This document shows, in pieces, positions 10,653-26,000 of a stretch of 64,000 nt of DNA. A program made the position numbers and the translations under genes. Position 1 is the stretch's first letter, and every line of letters starts with the position of its first letter. Location of the stretch: contig CM047427.1 in NCBI GenBank assembly GCA_026168455.1, forward strand, positions 87,698,670-87,762,669, in the 5' to 3' direction. The DNA is from Theocolax elegans. Lineage: Eukaryota; Arthropoda; Insecta; Hymenoptera; Cerocephalidae. Under the pieces are notes generated by a model. The model did not search any database, was not told where the DNA came from, and saw only the letters and a program-made list of their open reading frames with translations.

Positions 10653-13600
10653 CGTTTACTTTCATTCCAAGATTGCGATATTTTCCGTTGAGAGCCCAAC
10701 GATTTTTGGTGAGTGGCTTTTCTATTTTTATCCATATCTATATGCGCCTCGAGACAAATTTTCTGGTAATGCATACGTATACCTGCCCATTTTCTCGGTC
10801 ACCTTTTTTTTTATCTACTCGAGATAATTCGACTTTTTTTTCATTCGAATAGTAATTTCGCACGTACATGAATATCCTTTCCAAACAAATGTTATTCCAC
10901 GTTAATTGTATACACCCGAATTGTCTAAACGACACTTTGAACGTTATTAAATTTTATTTTATTCGATTTCTACGCGCATCCTCTACGAAATCATTGATTT
11001 TTGTTATCCCCTCGAGAAATAGAAAAACAATCGAGTTCGTAACGATCGTCATCAACTGAACAAAACGTTTCTATTTTCTTGGTACAAGTATACGTATAAG
11101 CTGTACTCTCCCGCAACCTCGATCTATCCATCTCAATAACGCACGCATTATTTCACAAAGCCCAAGATGAGGAAAAAAGCAAGTTAACTTCTCTCACCAT
11201 AATAATTAACGGGCCAGTCGTAAAACGTACTGCTTAGACGTCTGCGAAACACGAAGTGTAGGAGGGCGCGTATATCGTGTACACGTACTTACGCAGCTCA
11301 GCTCAGCTGTACGGTTTCTCAGGAACCGCCCCAGATTTCGACATTATTCAACACGGATCAACCTGTCAAGTTTTCGGAGCCATTGTTCGACATCCTTTCG
11401 CCGTCTTATATACGCGCCGTTATGTTTTTTTCCGTCTTTTCTCTTGTATCGCTCGAAGGGTGAACCTTTCAACTCGGAGGGAATAAACAAAAAATTGCCA
11501 CTTTTTGTGTGTGTGTGTGTCTGTATATAGATCGTTTTTGGTCAACTCTCTTGACATCTTGGTGATTTTTCATATGGGGATTTGTTGTTTGCCGTGAAAT
11601 TTTTCCGCTTCTCTGCTTTTTCTCGACGTTTTCAATTTGTTTTTGTTAGGAGATTGCGCAACTAGGTTATCTCCTAGTGTGGTATATTACCGTTTTTTAA
11701 GAAAATATTCCACGCGTTTACGCAGGTACAAGAGTATCAAAGAAACTCCACAGAGCCGTAGGTTGTAATACATATACCGATTGTGAGGGCTGCTAAATAA
11801 ATACGACAATTTTGATACCAAAGTATTTTCAAGATTTAGTCCCTAGTAGAAACAACGTATATCTTTCACTATGAAAGCTCATTTAATAGAATGAGCATTA
11901 TCTCGAATTTATTTTAATTCAGTTTCTAATACTTGTAGTACTCTAAACTCTCAATTTCCTATCAAACTGGATCAATCAGTTACGCATGATTATTAACGTA
12001 AATTTCTTATTGTTTCCAAAGATATATAGGTATATATTTATATTTTTCTTATCTCAGAATCAACTTTTTTAATGTTTTTTAAGCGCTTATGCCCTTGGCC
12101 TTGAATAACTCACTTGATGATCCAGCTGCTTTTGTAAGGTAACTAGCTTGCATGTTGACAAAAGTAACATTAAACGATTGCTTTCATTTCAATAAAAGGG
12201 CGAAAATAATGATAATATACGTTTCGTCACAATGAAAGAATTATTTCGTTTTAAAATGCCTGATCCATATTTGAAAAATTGTATATATTTTTACCCCAGA
12301 TGATTTTGTAATAAAAATGTAAGCTCCGTAAGAAAAAGTTGCATGGAAGATAGTTTAAAGTTATAGGTACCAAAATAATTAAATAATAATTTAGCATTAT
12401 TATTGTAGTCGTGTAACTGGGTGTATTATAACTCCCAATGTTTTGTTGTGGGGCGAAAGTAATATAAATAAATTACCAATAGATAAAGCGATACAGATAC
12501 CTGTACAACTTACGTTAAATATGCTTTGTCTTTGTCTTTTCCTACGCATAATATTTTTATCAAAGAAAATAACGGTGTAATTGTTATTCTGATTTTGTTA
12601 CAGCACGAGCATCGATGTCAGTCGCAGTAACAATAATACTATATTGATAATATACCAAAATAAACTTTATCTAAATATGTATTGTTATACAATAAGAAAT
12701 GTAAAATGTAAAACAATACGTTCCAAACAAATTGATCCAACTTCACGGTGTAAAGGACATATGGATTACGCAGCAGAAAAAAGGAATATATAGACGAAAG
12801 AGAAGGAAGGATCAACAAACACGTGCAAGAGAAAATCAGTTTCCGAGGCAGGACCACTTGGAATAGTATATAGCACATCGTCACACGTATACAGGGGTTT
12901 CTCCGAGGAACAAATGTATATCGTTCCACGCACCGCGACTAATTGATTTTCATCCCTTCATCCCTTGGTCCGATACATTATGAATGCAGCCGATTTCGCA
13001 CTTGTTCCCGATACGCTTAACGTCTCCATCAACGCCCAAACGATTTTTCCTTCATTGTCGAACTGCGACAGACCATTTTATTTACGACTAATAAATTACT
13101 GTCGGCTATGATGATTTCGCAAGAGCAGCTGATATTTGGAAAAGGGTGTCGGAGATACAGAAAAAAAGGGGTATATCGGTGATAAGTTGCATTCTACCGC
13201 CTTTTCAAGTGTGGTTTAATGAAGGAAAATGCGGAAATTTGTTCGGGGGTTCTAATGGTTATTATACTTCCGTTTACTCAAACGAATGAATTCCAACCCT
13301 TTACAGAATAGTCGATTTAGAAACAATTTAGGTTTTTTTACTCCGAGGTGTACGCCTTTTTTCTCGGTCGATTGAAATTGATTTTCGAGTTGTAGAGGGC
13401 GGAAGAGGGAGTATGATGTATCGTATTACAAAATGTTACTGAAAAAAATTTTATATAGTTGCAACTTATAATATTGCAATAAATTACTTTATAATTTAAC
13501 ACTAACAGTATATGTTTTTCCATTAAAATATATTTACTTTTTAATTTATATAATCGTATAAACCATCGTTGCAAATAAAAGTTTTTATTCACATTACAAA

Positions 13601-16600
13601 AATTAATATAATCCTTAAGAATTGAATTTACGAAAGTCAAACTAAAAAAAGAAAAAAATCAATGCTAGATGATAGAAGGTAATTGACATATAATATAATA
13701 ATAACAATAATAATAACCTTATGACATCGTTAAAGAAAAGGTCAAACTGATAATCTCGGGAAAAATCTCGAGAACTGGTCGATCGGTACGTACTCTCTTC
13801 GTCTAACATTACTAAAACTCTTATAATCTCATCCCTGCGAGAATTACCCTAAATTGGCTAAGTGCGCTCGCGAACACGAACGCAAGTGTGTTACATGTGT
13901 ATACTCGTAGATCTCTCTCTTTCTCTCTTTTTCTCTCTCTTTTCTCTCTCTCTGAAACGGACGTCATTCGAAAATTAGCCGCGTAATCCGCGGCACGTGT
14001 GCAGCCGATTTTCGTGCACACACGCGCGCGTAATGGAAAAGAGCCGCGACGCGCCTCGATTCACCGGTTACTTTCTATAAGAGTACGAGAGAGAAAGATG
14101 AAGAACCGAGAGATACTCGTCGTCCCTCATTAGCCGTCATTCAACAGCAATTTGTCCTGTCGCTGAGATTAGCATGCCGACTTGAAAGCGATGCTAATTC
14201 GACTACGCCCATTTTCGATGTCTTTCCTGTTATCTTTCACTTGGTCTTTACATAAAGGGATGTAACAATAAAGGAGTATGTTGGGGTTACGTCTTCTCTA
14301 AGTGGTATGAAAGGGTTTTTTTACGAGGGGATCTCATATTGGATTGTGGTTTGCCAAATTTTCGTGTGCAAATCAAGCTTACGATTTTGTCATTTATTTC
14401 TTTTTTTTTGAAAAATTTTTTTTCTTAATCGTGATAAATAAATTATTTGTCGTTATAAATTAATAATTAGCGATTTTAAAAATAGTAACTAACAAAATAT
14501 CAAGTTTCTTTATTTAGGTATACTTAACTTAACGTGTGTTCGTCATAGTATTGCAAATATATTCGAAAAATAGATAATAATAACTATTCTGTATTATTCC
14601 AACAGGATTAAATTCAATATTTCACGGTTCAGAGAAAAGTTTGTACCACAAATCATTCCGATTTCGAATCCAGTGTAAGTATATTCACAAAGTGTATAAA
14701 AAAGTTGCTACAAATCACTAACTCCCGGAAGAGAAGAAAAGAGGAAATAAAAAAGTGCGACCACTTCGCGTCTCCGAATTCGCAAAGTCACGTAAGATCG
14801 GCAAAAAGACTAACGCGGCTCTACGGCGCCATATGGCGAGCAAAATTGCCAGCGGGCCAAGCTAGTAACAATATTTACAGAAGGTTCCCGACCCCCGTTG
14901 TTTTGTTAAGACTGCACCGAGAGCGGTGTCACTTTACCCCCCGCGATCCTTTCACTCGATCAGTGGCTCGACCGTAATCCACCGTAATGTTCGCGGCGAT
15001 TTTTCGTATATACATATACCATAAGAGCCGCGATTATTTGCATTTTTATTGTCGAGGGAGAAATTCTTTTTAACTTTGATCCTCGTTCGATCAGCTTTTT
15101 TGTTTTGTGGAAGCTTATACTTTTATATACCTAATTGAGATTAAAATTGATATTACCAATTTTTTTTTAAACTTGCAGATTGAACGGGGGGTCTTTTTCA
15201 GATGGGGTTGTCAATCTGTTATATAATGATGTTGAGATCGTCGGGTTAATAATTGCGGTTTAGGTACACGAGGCTAACAGTCGATTGAGAACAATTACTT
15301 TTTCAAATGATTTTGATATTATTAGGTCTAATAACAATTATTTCGTAAATAAATTATTTAAGATACGCCATTATCACTATTTCTGGTATAAAACTCTCTC
15401 AAATCATGTTGTGTTTAAGATTTATGGAACAAGTACGCGACTATTCCAATTGTTAAATATTATAAAAACCGAAAATATAATCTTTATCCTTATTCAGCAA
15501 TGAGTTACTATGATGGATTTCCCGAGACTCGGTGTATTAAAACCACATTGGTAATTGAATAACCCAAGTAAATATCTCGAATATCAACATAAAACCCGTG
15601 AGCCAACAAGTACCAAAGTACGAATATCTACAAAGCGATTACAAGGTTTCGCACCCCCGTGGAGCAAGCAAAAAATCGGGCACCTCGTACATACAAGACA
15701 TATATGTATATATTGGAGTTGTAGCAAATGGGGTGGGCAGCACGATATTTGCCCTAGCTTCTGGGCAATCACGTCGGGGTGGGCTTAAGCCCCGATAAAG
15801 CTACCTTGGATTAGCGAGATCATAATCAGGCAATCGCTAGGTTCCACGTACGAGCCGAAGGTGTCAAATGTCAATTCCCTTGTGTAAGGTCTTTTTGTGT
15901 ATGCGATTCTCTGTGTGTGTGTGTGTATTCAATGTCTTACGATACAGTCTTTGTTGTATAGGGGACCGCTTGCCGTCTACATTTTCTCGATATTGGCTTG
16001 CGCAAATATATATTTGTAGGTTCGTATAATGATACATCAACTATCACTTGCTCTTAATGTTTAAGTCGTTCATTCATTCGTTTATAAAATAGCTGAACTT
16101 TAAAGGTACACTAGATCTTCATCGTATTGCTTTTGCTTTTTAATAAAAGTTTGTTTTCAATTTGATTTACGAACGGCAGCATCAAAACATTCAAATCATG
16201 CTTCTAATACGTCGATTAATGCGATATATTAATTAACGAGATGAACGTTTATATATTAATCATGAGTGAACGATGCTGATGAAACTATTTACCCGAGTTG
16301 AAAAATATATATTTTTAAACCGAATGAGTATTATCTCCTCAGATTTATTTTAGGACATTGACTCAATTCTCGAGCAGTTAAAAACTCGCGTACTAAATAA
16401 AGTTCCTCCCCAATTCTCACGTACCGTACGAGCTAAGAAAAAGAGAGGCAAAAGTTGACCGTGGCTGTTTGTTTGAGAAAACCGTGTATGAATGAGAGAA
16501 TCAATAAAGAATGACCAAGATGGCAAGTTGGAGAAAGAAGTCGAATCGGCGAGTAAAGACGGTATCACGTTGTCGCGTCAAGATTTGCGAGACGCGTGAA

Positions 16601-19600
16601 TGAACGCGAGGTCGTGGGAACGTAGTTGCGCACTGACTCTCCGCACACCAGACCAAGAAAGAGAGAGAGAGAGAGAGAGTGGAGAGCACAGTTGTAATTG
16701 CCGTAATTGTCGCGAGTGATTCACAGATCATCTCCCGTGATGGATCCCGTCGCGGAGAGAGTCGGCTATTGTGTGTGAGAGCTCTTCTTTTCCTTTCTAT
16801 TCGCAACTTTTTTGACAAAACGAACCAAAGGCGTATACGATCATTTTCGTAATAATTAAATAATTTACGATGAGAGTACACATTGTTTTATATTGGGTAT
16901 TTTTCATATAGATTTACGACATTCATCTACATAGATTTTTATAATTTTTCGCATACAGAAATCAACTAAATTTCGTTGCTCTTATAACATTAGCAAAAAT
17001 TACATCCAGGCATACATATATGACAGATATTATTTTTAATACCACTACTGATACAGAGGAGTAGCATGAACAACGAATCTTGAGATTTTTCCGTGCGCTA
17101 GAAAAATTGTGGATTCCATAATTTAATAAGAAAAAAAAAGATAAACAAAAGCGTTGTTATCTATTAAGATCTATTAAAGACTAACCAGGAAAATATTGTA
17201 CCTCCAAGAAACGGATTTTATTGTGGCTTTGAGAATCATCATTTCACATCAAAACGTATATATACATATTTTCCAGCTTCTTATAATTTACTGTAATCGT
17301 TAGAGTTGTTGCATTGACAAATTGCTCTAACTTTTATTTATTACTTTTTTTTTCGTTAAAGTTCATCATCGGGGAAGCTAAAAGAATTTGCATAAAAAGT
17401 AGATGAAAGTAAATTATTTGCATAAAGTACTATACTACTTCATCTTTCGTCCACGACCAAAGTTGAAAACTATACTTTCATAGTAGGTAAGTTAAAAAAA
17501 ATTTCCTTTGTAAGATAATAAAGTGAGCGAAGAAATTTAATGTGATAAATTCTAGGATACAATTATTTAAAGTCAATATTCAATGGTATATATAAGGCAG
17601 TTTCGATTTAATAAACGAAAATATGTAATTACCACTGTTACATGCACACGAACTTAATAATGTATATAATTAAGTAAATAAAAATAGAAGTGAATGTAAT
17701 TTTAATCGTAATTCAAATAAAGTTAGCTTGCGGTGAACATTAACTTTTCTTTAAATACGATGTATCTCAATAAGTAGAAAACGTAATACCATGCAGCGTA
17801 TCCTATTCCCGAGCGTTGTAAACTAGATATACGTCCAAGATTTGACATCAGGAAAATAAACACAATCTCAAGAAGTTAATCGAGCTACTCAACGAACTGG
17901 AATACTACAATTTTGTAATTAAATTCACGGAAGCAATCAAATACAGAGAAGTACATTTTGAAGCGTCGTCGAGAAAAATGTATTAAATACCCGTAAGCGT
18001 GACACACCTAAGTATAAACGAATTTTTTGATATCAAAGTAAGTATCCAAGAGGAGGTATTTTCGCATAAAGCAACGAAACTGAACACTCGAAAGCAATTT
18101 GAACGTCCTGAAATAAGTTGTATAGTGAAACTATTCTGGCGCGCGTACCTTGAAAAGTGTTAATTCGGTTAAACCTGACGAAGGATATACCCGTAAATAC
18201 CCGTAAATCGTGTAACAAGAGTGCACACATCTACCCGTGCAGATAAGCGCGATCGCGCGTGTGTGTATAGGATATATAGATAAAAGCTGCATGCATACGG
18301 GATTTCGGAAACAATTGCCGGCAATTCGCGCCACTTGAGTGCGCGCGCGCCGATTGACGTGAGAATTCGCTCGGCGAGCCTGCACCAACGCTGAGGTCAT
18401 CTTCATTAAATCGTACTACTCTTCGCTTGATGACTGATCTAATTTTGCGAAGAGAGCAGTGAGAGAGCCTTCTTTCTCCCTGACACCTCGTTCTTGCACT
18501 TTACGAATACATCACGTATACATACGCGTGCACATACGTATACATATATATAAGCGTACATATACGCGTCTATCACTAAGTTCACGAGAATGATGCATCC
18601 GAGCTTCGAATTTGGCTAATTTTAGATTTGTAGCTCGAGTTACGTATACCTATTGATTGAGTCATGTGACATTTTTCCAGAGGCATAGTAATGCAATTTT
18701 TTTAAAGGAAATTTTGTTCTATTTTTTCCAATTTCATAATTTTGACTTGTCAGTGTAGTATACGTATATATAAATGCGGTTAACACGTAATAAATATTCA
18801 ATTGAAAATCAAGCACACAATCATACATGTTACTTACTCACAGTGAACGCAAAGTATCCTACTTATTCCCGTAATATTAAAAGGTATTGTACGACTATTT
18901 AATTGCGGTAATGCATTCAGAACCTTGTACAATAAAAATCGCTTTACAGCTCATCCGGTTGAGAACGTTCGTGGTCCGTGGAGCGTGACATGTTTATACA
19001 GATTTTAAATTTCCTTGAATTAAACAGCGATCGCTAAGCGCGAAAATAGACGTCTGCAAAGAGATGCTGAGAAATAGATGGAAATGGATTCGCGCGAGAG
19101 AGAAGCCAGAGCGAGGTAGAGGACGAGGGGATGAGAAAGAAATAGACCGATGGAGAGGAGGGGTGGGAGTGAACGAGATAGAACGAGATAGAGAACGAGA
19201 GAAAGGTAACACGCGATAGAGCCGGCAATAGAGTAAGGGCCTTGATAAGCTATCGCGCATCCTGTGCATTTAGCATACATTTGAATAATGGGAGGTCGGT
19301 AATCCCTTAAACGGGGGCTGAGCCCTCATTCCGTAACTAGGTATCCTTTCATCTGCCGTTCCGCTCACTACAAAACCACCCTCTCCAACTCTCTCGCTCG
19401 CTCCCGCGTAGCAGCCAAAGAGAGGCAGAGAGAGAGAGAGAGAGAGAGCACGTTCCTCTGGCCGACCCGTTTAAAGATATTTCGTTAAAATAACCGTCCT
19501 GCAGGCTTCCCGAGGCTCTTACTGCGACGTTACAAAAAGGGGGTGGAATTTGCAATGCAGAGGTTAAACGTCTCTCTCTTCCTCTCGAGTATGATTCTTC

Positions 19601-20919
19601 TCTTTTTCCGGTGGCCGAACTACTGCTTCTCTCTCCCTTATTCTCGACCGTTTCTCCCACTTTTTTCGCGGGCTATCCCGGATTCTCTCTTTTATCTCGT
19701 TTTAGTCTCTTAGACTAGGTCTTGCTTCGGTTATATGGGATCAGACTTGCTCACTCTTCGGGAAACCTTCTCTCATACGTTGTATTTCCCTATCAAAGTG
19801 ACTTTAAACTTTATTTATGATGACGTAGTCGGGTGCCGACGGAGATTCTTCTCGTTCGCTTCAATCTAGTCTACTTCTTAGGTAACAACGGCTAATCCAT
19901 TGTAACTATTTTTTTACACTACTGCGGCGTATGAATATATTGTCAAAGTAAATATATTGGCAGATAACCGAGAATGAAGATGTGACAAACATTTTTAAAA
20001 TTACTACATCATTATATTAATCTATAATAATATTAATATCTTGTTAATTAATATAAAGCGCATATAAACACATTTTTAAGTGCATATACTTTTAGCTAAA
20101 TCAATGTTAATTTAAACTCTACTATATAACGTACGAAAAATGCTAAATTGATTTTTTAAAATTATTATAACAATTTTCTTGAAATTTCGGTGAAAAATGT
20201 AGATATATGTCCCGGAATTCATCCGGGATCTTTAGCCACCTCGTGACTGTATAGAGAACCTTAGGTATTTCTCGCATTGAAGTTTCGATTTTATTTTACA
20301 TTATCAAAGTTACTCCTAGTTCCATCGTGTAAACAATATTTACATTCATAGACGTGATTTGCAGATTAGATAATGGAACACGAGTAGTTACTAGATACTT
20401 GTTAATAATTGCATATGCAGTTAGTATTGCGCTACCTTGCCCTCATTAAAGTATTATTTTTATTTTTAATCCCCTATTTCGTTCATTCTGATTCGCCTTG
20501 GACCAACTCTGCGTAGGTACGAATGAGAATGACGAAAATGGGAGAAAGGAACGGAGCGGAAGAAAAAAGAAGGTTTAGAGTGCGAGAGGGAGTGGAGTCC
20601 ACGAAGCCTCCAGTGCACAGAGTCAATTGGTTTTTTACTCGACTCCCGTAGAACTGCCATGACCCTCTTCACGTTTTCCCCTCTTACACGTGCCCGAGCA
20701 GGGAGAAAATGGCACTCGGGGATATAACGTTCCGCAAAACGTTCGAGAAAAGGTAGTGGGTAAGAGAGAAGGAGTGAGAGCTGGGAGAAAGAGGGAGAGA
20801 GAGAGAGAGAGGTAGGGGACGAAATTGACGACGAGTCCGCGAGGAGGGCTATGCTACACTCTTGGAAACATGGCCGGGCGAGATTAAACATTCATTTGAA
20901 TGGCGATCCTTTAACTTTA

Positions 20920-20941
20920 CTCTCTCTCTCTCTCTCTCTCT
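20920..20941. repeat. (CT)n microsatellite
   Basis: About 11 CT units. A GA run of similar length lies nearby at about 20790-20812, so the two could pair. Confidence 0.9.
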
Positions 20942-23054
20942 TTCTCTGACCGAGACCCGTGAAAAGAGAACTGCTGTTTCTCCCGCTCCCGCTCCCGTTG
21001 CTCCTACTCTCCGCTGAGGATTCGCGACTTTTTCTCCATCTCTGGTATTGCAAGTATGCCCACGAGAATGTCTCGTGGTATTTTTCCTCTTTGGTGATAA
21101 AGAAAAGGGATTTTTAGTTATGCTCATGCTTTTTCATGATTTTTTATTCTTTTCATTATTTTAAAAATTAAAAATTCCTAACTATCAGTTCAATTATTTG
21201 TTATAGTTAAAATTCCTTTTTCTTCAATTTCGATATTCTATGTTACAATCTCGTATAATCGAAAAAAAGCAGTCGAATTTGTAATTGTGCTGTGAGTGAT
21301 AACCCAATGGTGTAATTGCCTAGAACAACAGACTATCGTGTACACAGAAAAATCTATGTTCACTATCTTGGAAACAGATAAACCGAAACGAAACACAAAA
21401 AAGGGCGAGAGAAAAAGATAAAGAAAGAATCAACTATCGCAAGTGGCTCGACACTTATATCAGTACAAGAGAGTACGATATAACCTACATTATCTAGTTT
21501 GCAAATTGCGGTAGAAACGCGGGAGGAGATTAGCCTGGTGGTTTTCAATCCCATTTTCATCGCGCTCGCGCTCTCTCGCACACCCATTTCCCTTGGCGCG
21601 CCTGCAAGTAGCCTCCTTTCTCTACAACGATATCATTGAAATTTCATCTGGCTTCCATTCGCCTACCTCCCCTTTGGAGCTCTGGTGCGGCTCGTTGCGT
21701 GTAATAAGGAAATAAATCAAAGGTCGCGGAGTATCTCGGCTGATTTGAAATTCTTACCGTCGAGAAAACGAGAAACGTCGGGCTTGAAAATTTATCGGGT
21801 TAGATGCGTGTATGCTCTATACCCTATACTCTCTTTCTCTCTCTGTTGTCTTATCAAGCTAGGTTTAATAGAAATTTTCGAGCGATTTTTAAGAGAGATA
21901 CATGGTTCCTGTGGCTGGTTTCGTCGATTGAATAAACCCGCATATTTCGTATAACTATCTATTATTTTGCGCGTAGAAATTATTGTGGATACTGTTGTAA
22001 AATGTACAAGGGTTGTAATGATTTTTATAAATATACACCACAGTTTTGTAAATTAAGAACGAACAAAAAGATCTCGCTCAGTTGGTAATCGCCATATAAA
22101 GAAGAAAAATGAAGTTGAAAATTGTTAGTAATCGCGTAACAAAAGTAAATGTAGGTAACTCCCCCAAAATAACCCTTAAACTCAGTAATCCGTAGGTGCA
22201 CAACTGTCATGCAACGCGATACGTCACTCGTCGCTCCTTTTGAAATGGCTAGGGTTGGTAATAGCGTAACAGACATAAATGGGTTAAAAATTGTACTTGG
22301 CTAGACATATAAGTATATACCTTGGACAAGTTGCAGTACGCCCAATGTGAAATCTGTGATTTGAAACGTAACGGTTACAGCTGTCGTAAATAGCAAACAT
22401 CGATATTGTATTCTCTCAGCTTGGAGGTCCTTTTCATTTGCCTCAAATACGCATTGCACTTGTTCTTTTAAGGCGTGCATCGAAGTATTCAAGGGTATTT
22501 ATACGGTAAAGCCCGTGTAATTTCCTTTTAATCTTTTAAATTACGGGTTCGCGTACGCGATTTTGATGATATACATCGTGTTATGACTGTTGTGCTTCAT
22601 ATGTATAACTTAATACGTCATTAAATTAAATTTTAACTAAATATTGCCTATGGGTTGTGACATGGAGAACCATCTGAAAGGTAAAGATATATTTCACGGC
22701 ACAGAATTGAAAGCATGTGCATCGTCCGAGTATAGGAACGTACATCTCCAAGTAATCACCGTCTTATCCATAGTAGCTTATCGACCCTCTACCAATCTCG
22801 CGATTCGCGATGTACATAGGGAGAGAGCGAAATCATCCGAGAACGTATTGTACTCGAGGGAAGGAAAACGGATCGCGGAGGAGCGGAGGAGCGGAAGAGA
22901 GAGAGAGAAAGTCTAAAAAAAAGAAAGACCTCGACGGCAGAATTGAATCGAATTGGACCGAGTTGGCGTGTCGGCAGGCAGTTCGTTCCAAGGATATATG
23001 TACCTACCCATCCGAGGCCTCGTGCGCGAAGGTTGTCTTTTCACTGCGCGCGCC

Positions 23055-23059
23055 AAGAG

Positions 23060-23097
<38 letters not shown>
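23055..23097. repeat. (GA)n microsatellite, interrupted
   Basis: GA repeat broken by GCGA and GAAA; open frames across it encode only Arg/Glu repeats. Confidence 0.92.
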
Positions 23098-26000
23098 CAA
23101 GTCTGCGTATATACGTGTGTACAGAGTGGACAGGCTACGTGAAAAGTCACGCTCGTCTCATGGGGATTAAAGGCGCGTCTGTCCCATGAGGCGGAAACAC
23201 GCCCACAAATGCTCAAAATCTGACCGATCCGAGACGTTACGTTAATTAGCTGACGGGTTTAATTCACGTGCATGAGTTTGATTTACATTTATAGATAAGC
23301 TCGCATACTCAAACTAACTGAACCTAACTCTCCTTCCCTTTTCTTACCTTACCAATAACCCAGCTTAGATTTATTTTTTCAAGATTTTACTGACAGTATA
23401 TTATTCCTTGTAACAAAACAAAGTAAAATAAATAATTTAATTAAATTACCTAATAAGAGTGTGAAAAATGAGTTTCATATCGGAATGTATACTGGTTGAG
23501 AGGTCAGGTGATAAAGCTTAAACAGCATACTCTACATCGGGTATAAGGGAATCGCCAACAATATGATTTACGACTGTGCTTTCTACACCACTAGATACAT
23601 TCACGCAAACGAAAACAGAAAATGTCCAATCCATAATACACAGTTTTGCATCGCTTTGTATAATAGCTATAAAAAAGTATCTACTGCTTCTCCTATTTCG
23701 AGTTAACGAAAGAAAATGATATAAATATACGAGTATATATAAAAAAAAATGGAAAATCGGCGACAAGTGAAACTCAGGAGTAAAAGTGGTATATATGTAT
23801 ACGTATATATGTTGTAGATGTATATATAGAGCGCATACGCGTTAACGAGTTTCGCCTCGGAAAATAATGAACAATGTAGCTTCGATAATTGAATCGTCCC
23901 GATGTGCCAGTAACAAGTGCGCGCATATCGCGCGATCGTTCTATATCCTACGTTATGGCAATATCAATCCTTTCGCGTTAGCGCGCATGTACATATATAT
24001 CTATATCTATTCGTTGAGAGAGAATGAGAGAGAGAGAATTCTAATCCCTGGTGTCTCGTTGCAGAGCGGCTCGCTTAATAACCGGCGTGGTTGCGCCGCA
24101 TTAGGAAAACAGGCCGTTTACGTGTTCGCATTGACCAGCACCTCTCACTCTTGACCAGGAGAGCTAATTGAGAGACGGACGCCGACTGACCATTCCGACT
24201 ATACACACCAACATCCCCTTTTCGCGACCTATCGCGAATACCCTCGTTCATCTTCCTTTCCTCTCTATGGCTTTTCTCTGTGGTATGTGTGTTGTACCTT
24301 TCTGGATGAGGGATACGCTTGATTATACGCCGGTTTTTGTTACCACCTCCTTGTCTACCTACAGTTTTTACCTTTTTTTTGTCAAACATATTGTTTAAAT
24401 GACCTCGAATTTATGATGTCACGAGGAAAAGCTTCGCTATTGAAAATACAGTTGGTCACGTAATTTGTACAAGAAAATCTTGATTATTCATTATTCACTT
24501 CCCGCAATCATTTTTTCTACAAAAATACTGTTGTAGTATTCTTATAAATATTATCCTTTTCGAGAATATTTGCATATACATCCTCACGCGATGTAACATT
24601 CGAAAAGTTACTGAAAAAAGGGCCTCTTAACCCAGAATCAACGCTCATTTCTCATACTTATATTTCATCTTAACCGTATCTCCTTCTCAATGTGTATTTA
24701 CACAGCTCCGAGCACATTTACGTATGCCTGAACGCATATACCATTTTCACCTTTTTAAAGCAATTTGCAGGCCCCTCTAATTATTCTTAACAACCCTTTT
24801 CCTGTAAACAGAACTGAATCTCTGAGTCATTTTATATTTACGTAACCGAAAAGTCAAAAAGAAAACAACATCTATAGTTACTCGTAACAGTTTATATACC
24901 TATATATACATATACATATATAATATTATTTTATAACGCGCCACTACGTAGGTATTGTACAAGCTCGTGAAAAGTAAAAATGTTGGATATTTCGGTGATT
25001 GTAGCGTGTGAATCTCGTTTAACTTCGTTGGCGCGTATTTTTTTTGTTTATATCGAAGTTACATGGGCAACTACATAGTTCATCTGTGAATTCACGCGAG
25101 TATAAAACGTTTCGCACTGCATCGCGGGGATTCATTTACGAAACATCTGGACGGGATGCGTAGCGCACGCAGTTCCGTTTGTTCTGGCAATTCCTCGTCT
25201 AAATTAGTACAGCTCCGGAGTTTTTACTTGGTCGTTAAGCGTTTCACATGTGTATCCCCTTTCGCTCTCTCACCACGTAATCTCACAGAGAGCATGTGAA
25301 TATTGCGCTCAGCCACGCAGATATATACTTGCCGGTATCATATCCTTAAGTGAAATTTTTACCAAAAATTTCTTACTCACCTAAATTTCTCTCGGTGAGG
25401 ATGCGACTGGCCGCCTGCAATCAGGATTAACTATTAACCATGATTTCAGTCGACTCCTAAATGTTTACCTGTAATATACATGAACACCGTCTTATATATA
25501 ATAAGCATTTACTACCTTTCAAATTTCATTTTTTGCGCAACACTTCAAATTTTTTATTTTACGGTTTTGCATATAATCATTATACTTAAATTAACGTGAC
25601 AATTATTTACAACGGAGTAATCATCTAACATAAATATGTACATATCATATATCTTTACACTATAACTAATATTTCCTCTCAAAAATACCGTTTTATAGCA
25701 GAAAAAAAACATAGAAATCTAACTTCGAAACGATAATGTCTCACACGTTGAAATGAATTGAATAAAACTAAATGATTAAGCTAGTTTCACACGATAATCA
25801 CCGTAATCAAATCAGCTCATTAAAAATAATGGTCGATCTGGTCCCTTACGGAATTCTACCTTATAAAAAGTGGGAAAGAAATAAAAGAAGAAAGAAAAGA
25901 AGAACACCCCTCCTGAGAAAGTCCAATTTATGTAAATACACAAGCAAATAATTGCAGGGGAATCCCCGAATTACCAAGCCGGCAAAGAGCCCGTCGTTCC

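Noticed and set aside
15781..15792. Perfect palindrome GGGCTTAAGCCC
   Set aside because: A single 12-bp palindrome in a long window is weak evidence and nothing around it suggests a function.
20466..20891. 141-aa minus-strand ORF
   Set aside because: Ser-rich translation of GA repeats in a CpG-rich patch, no domain or splice context.
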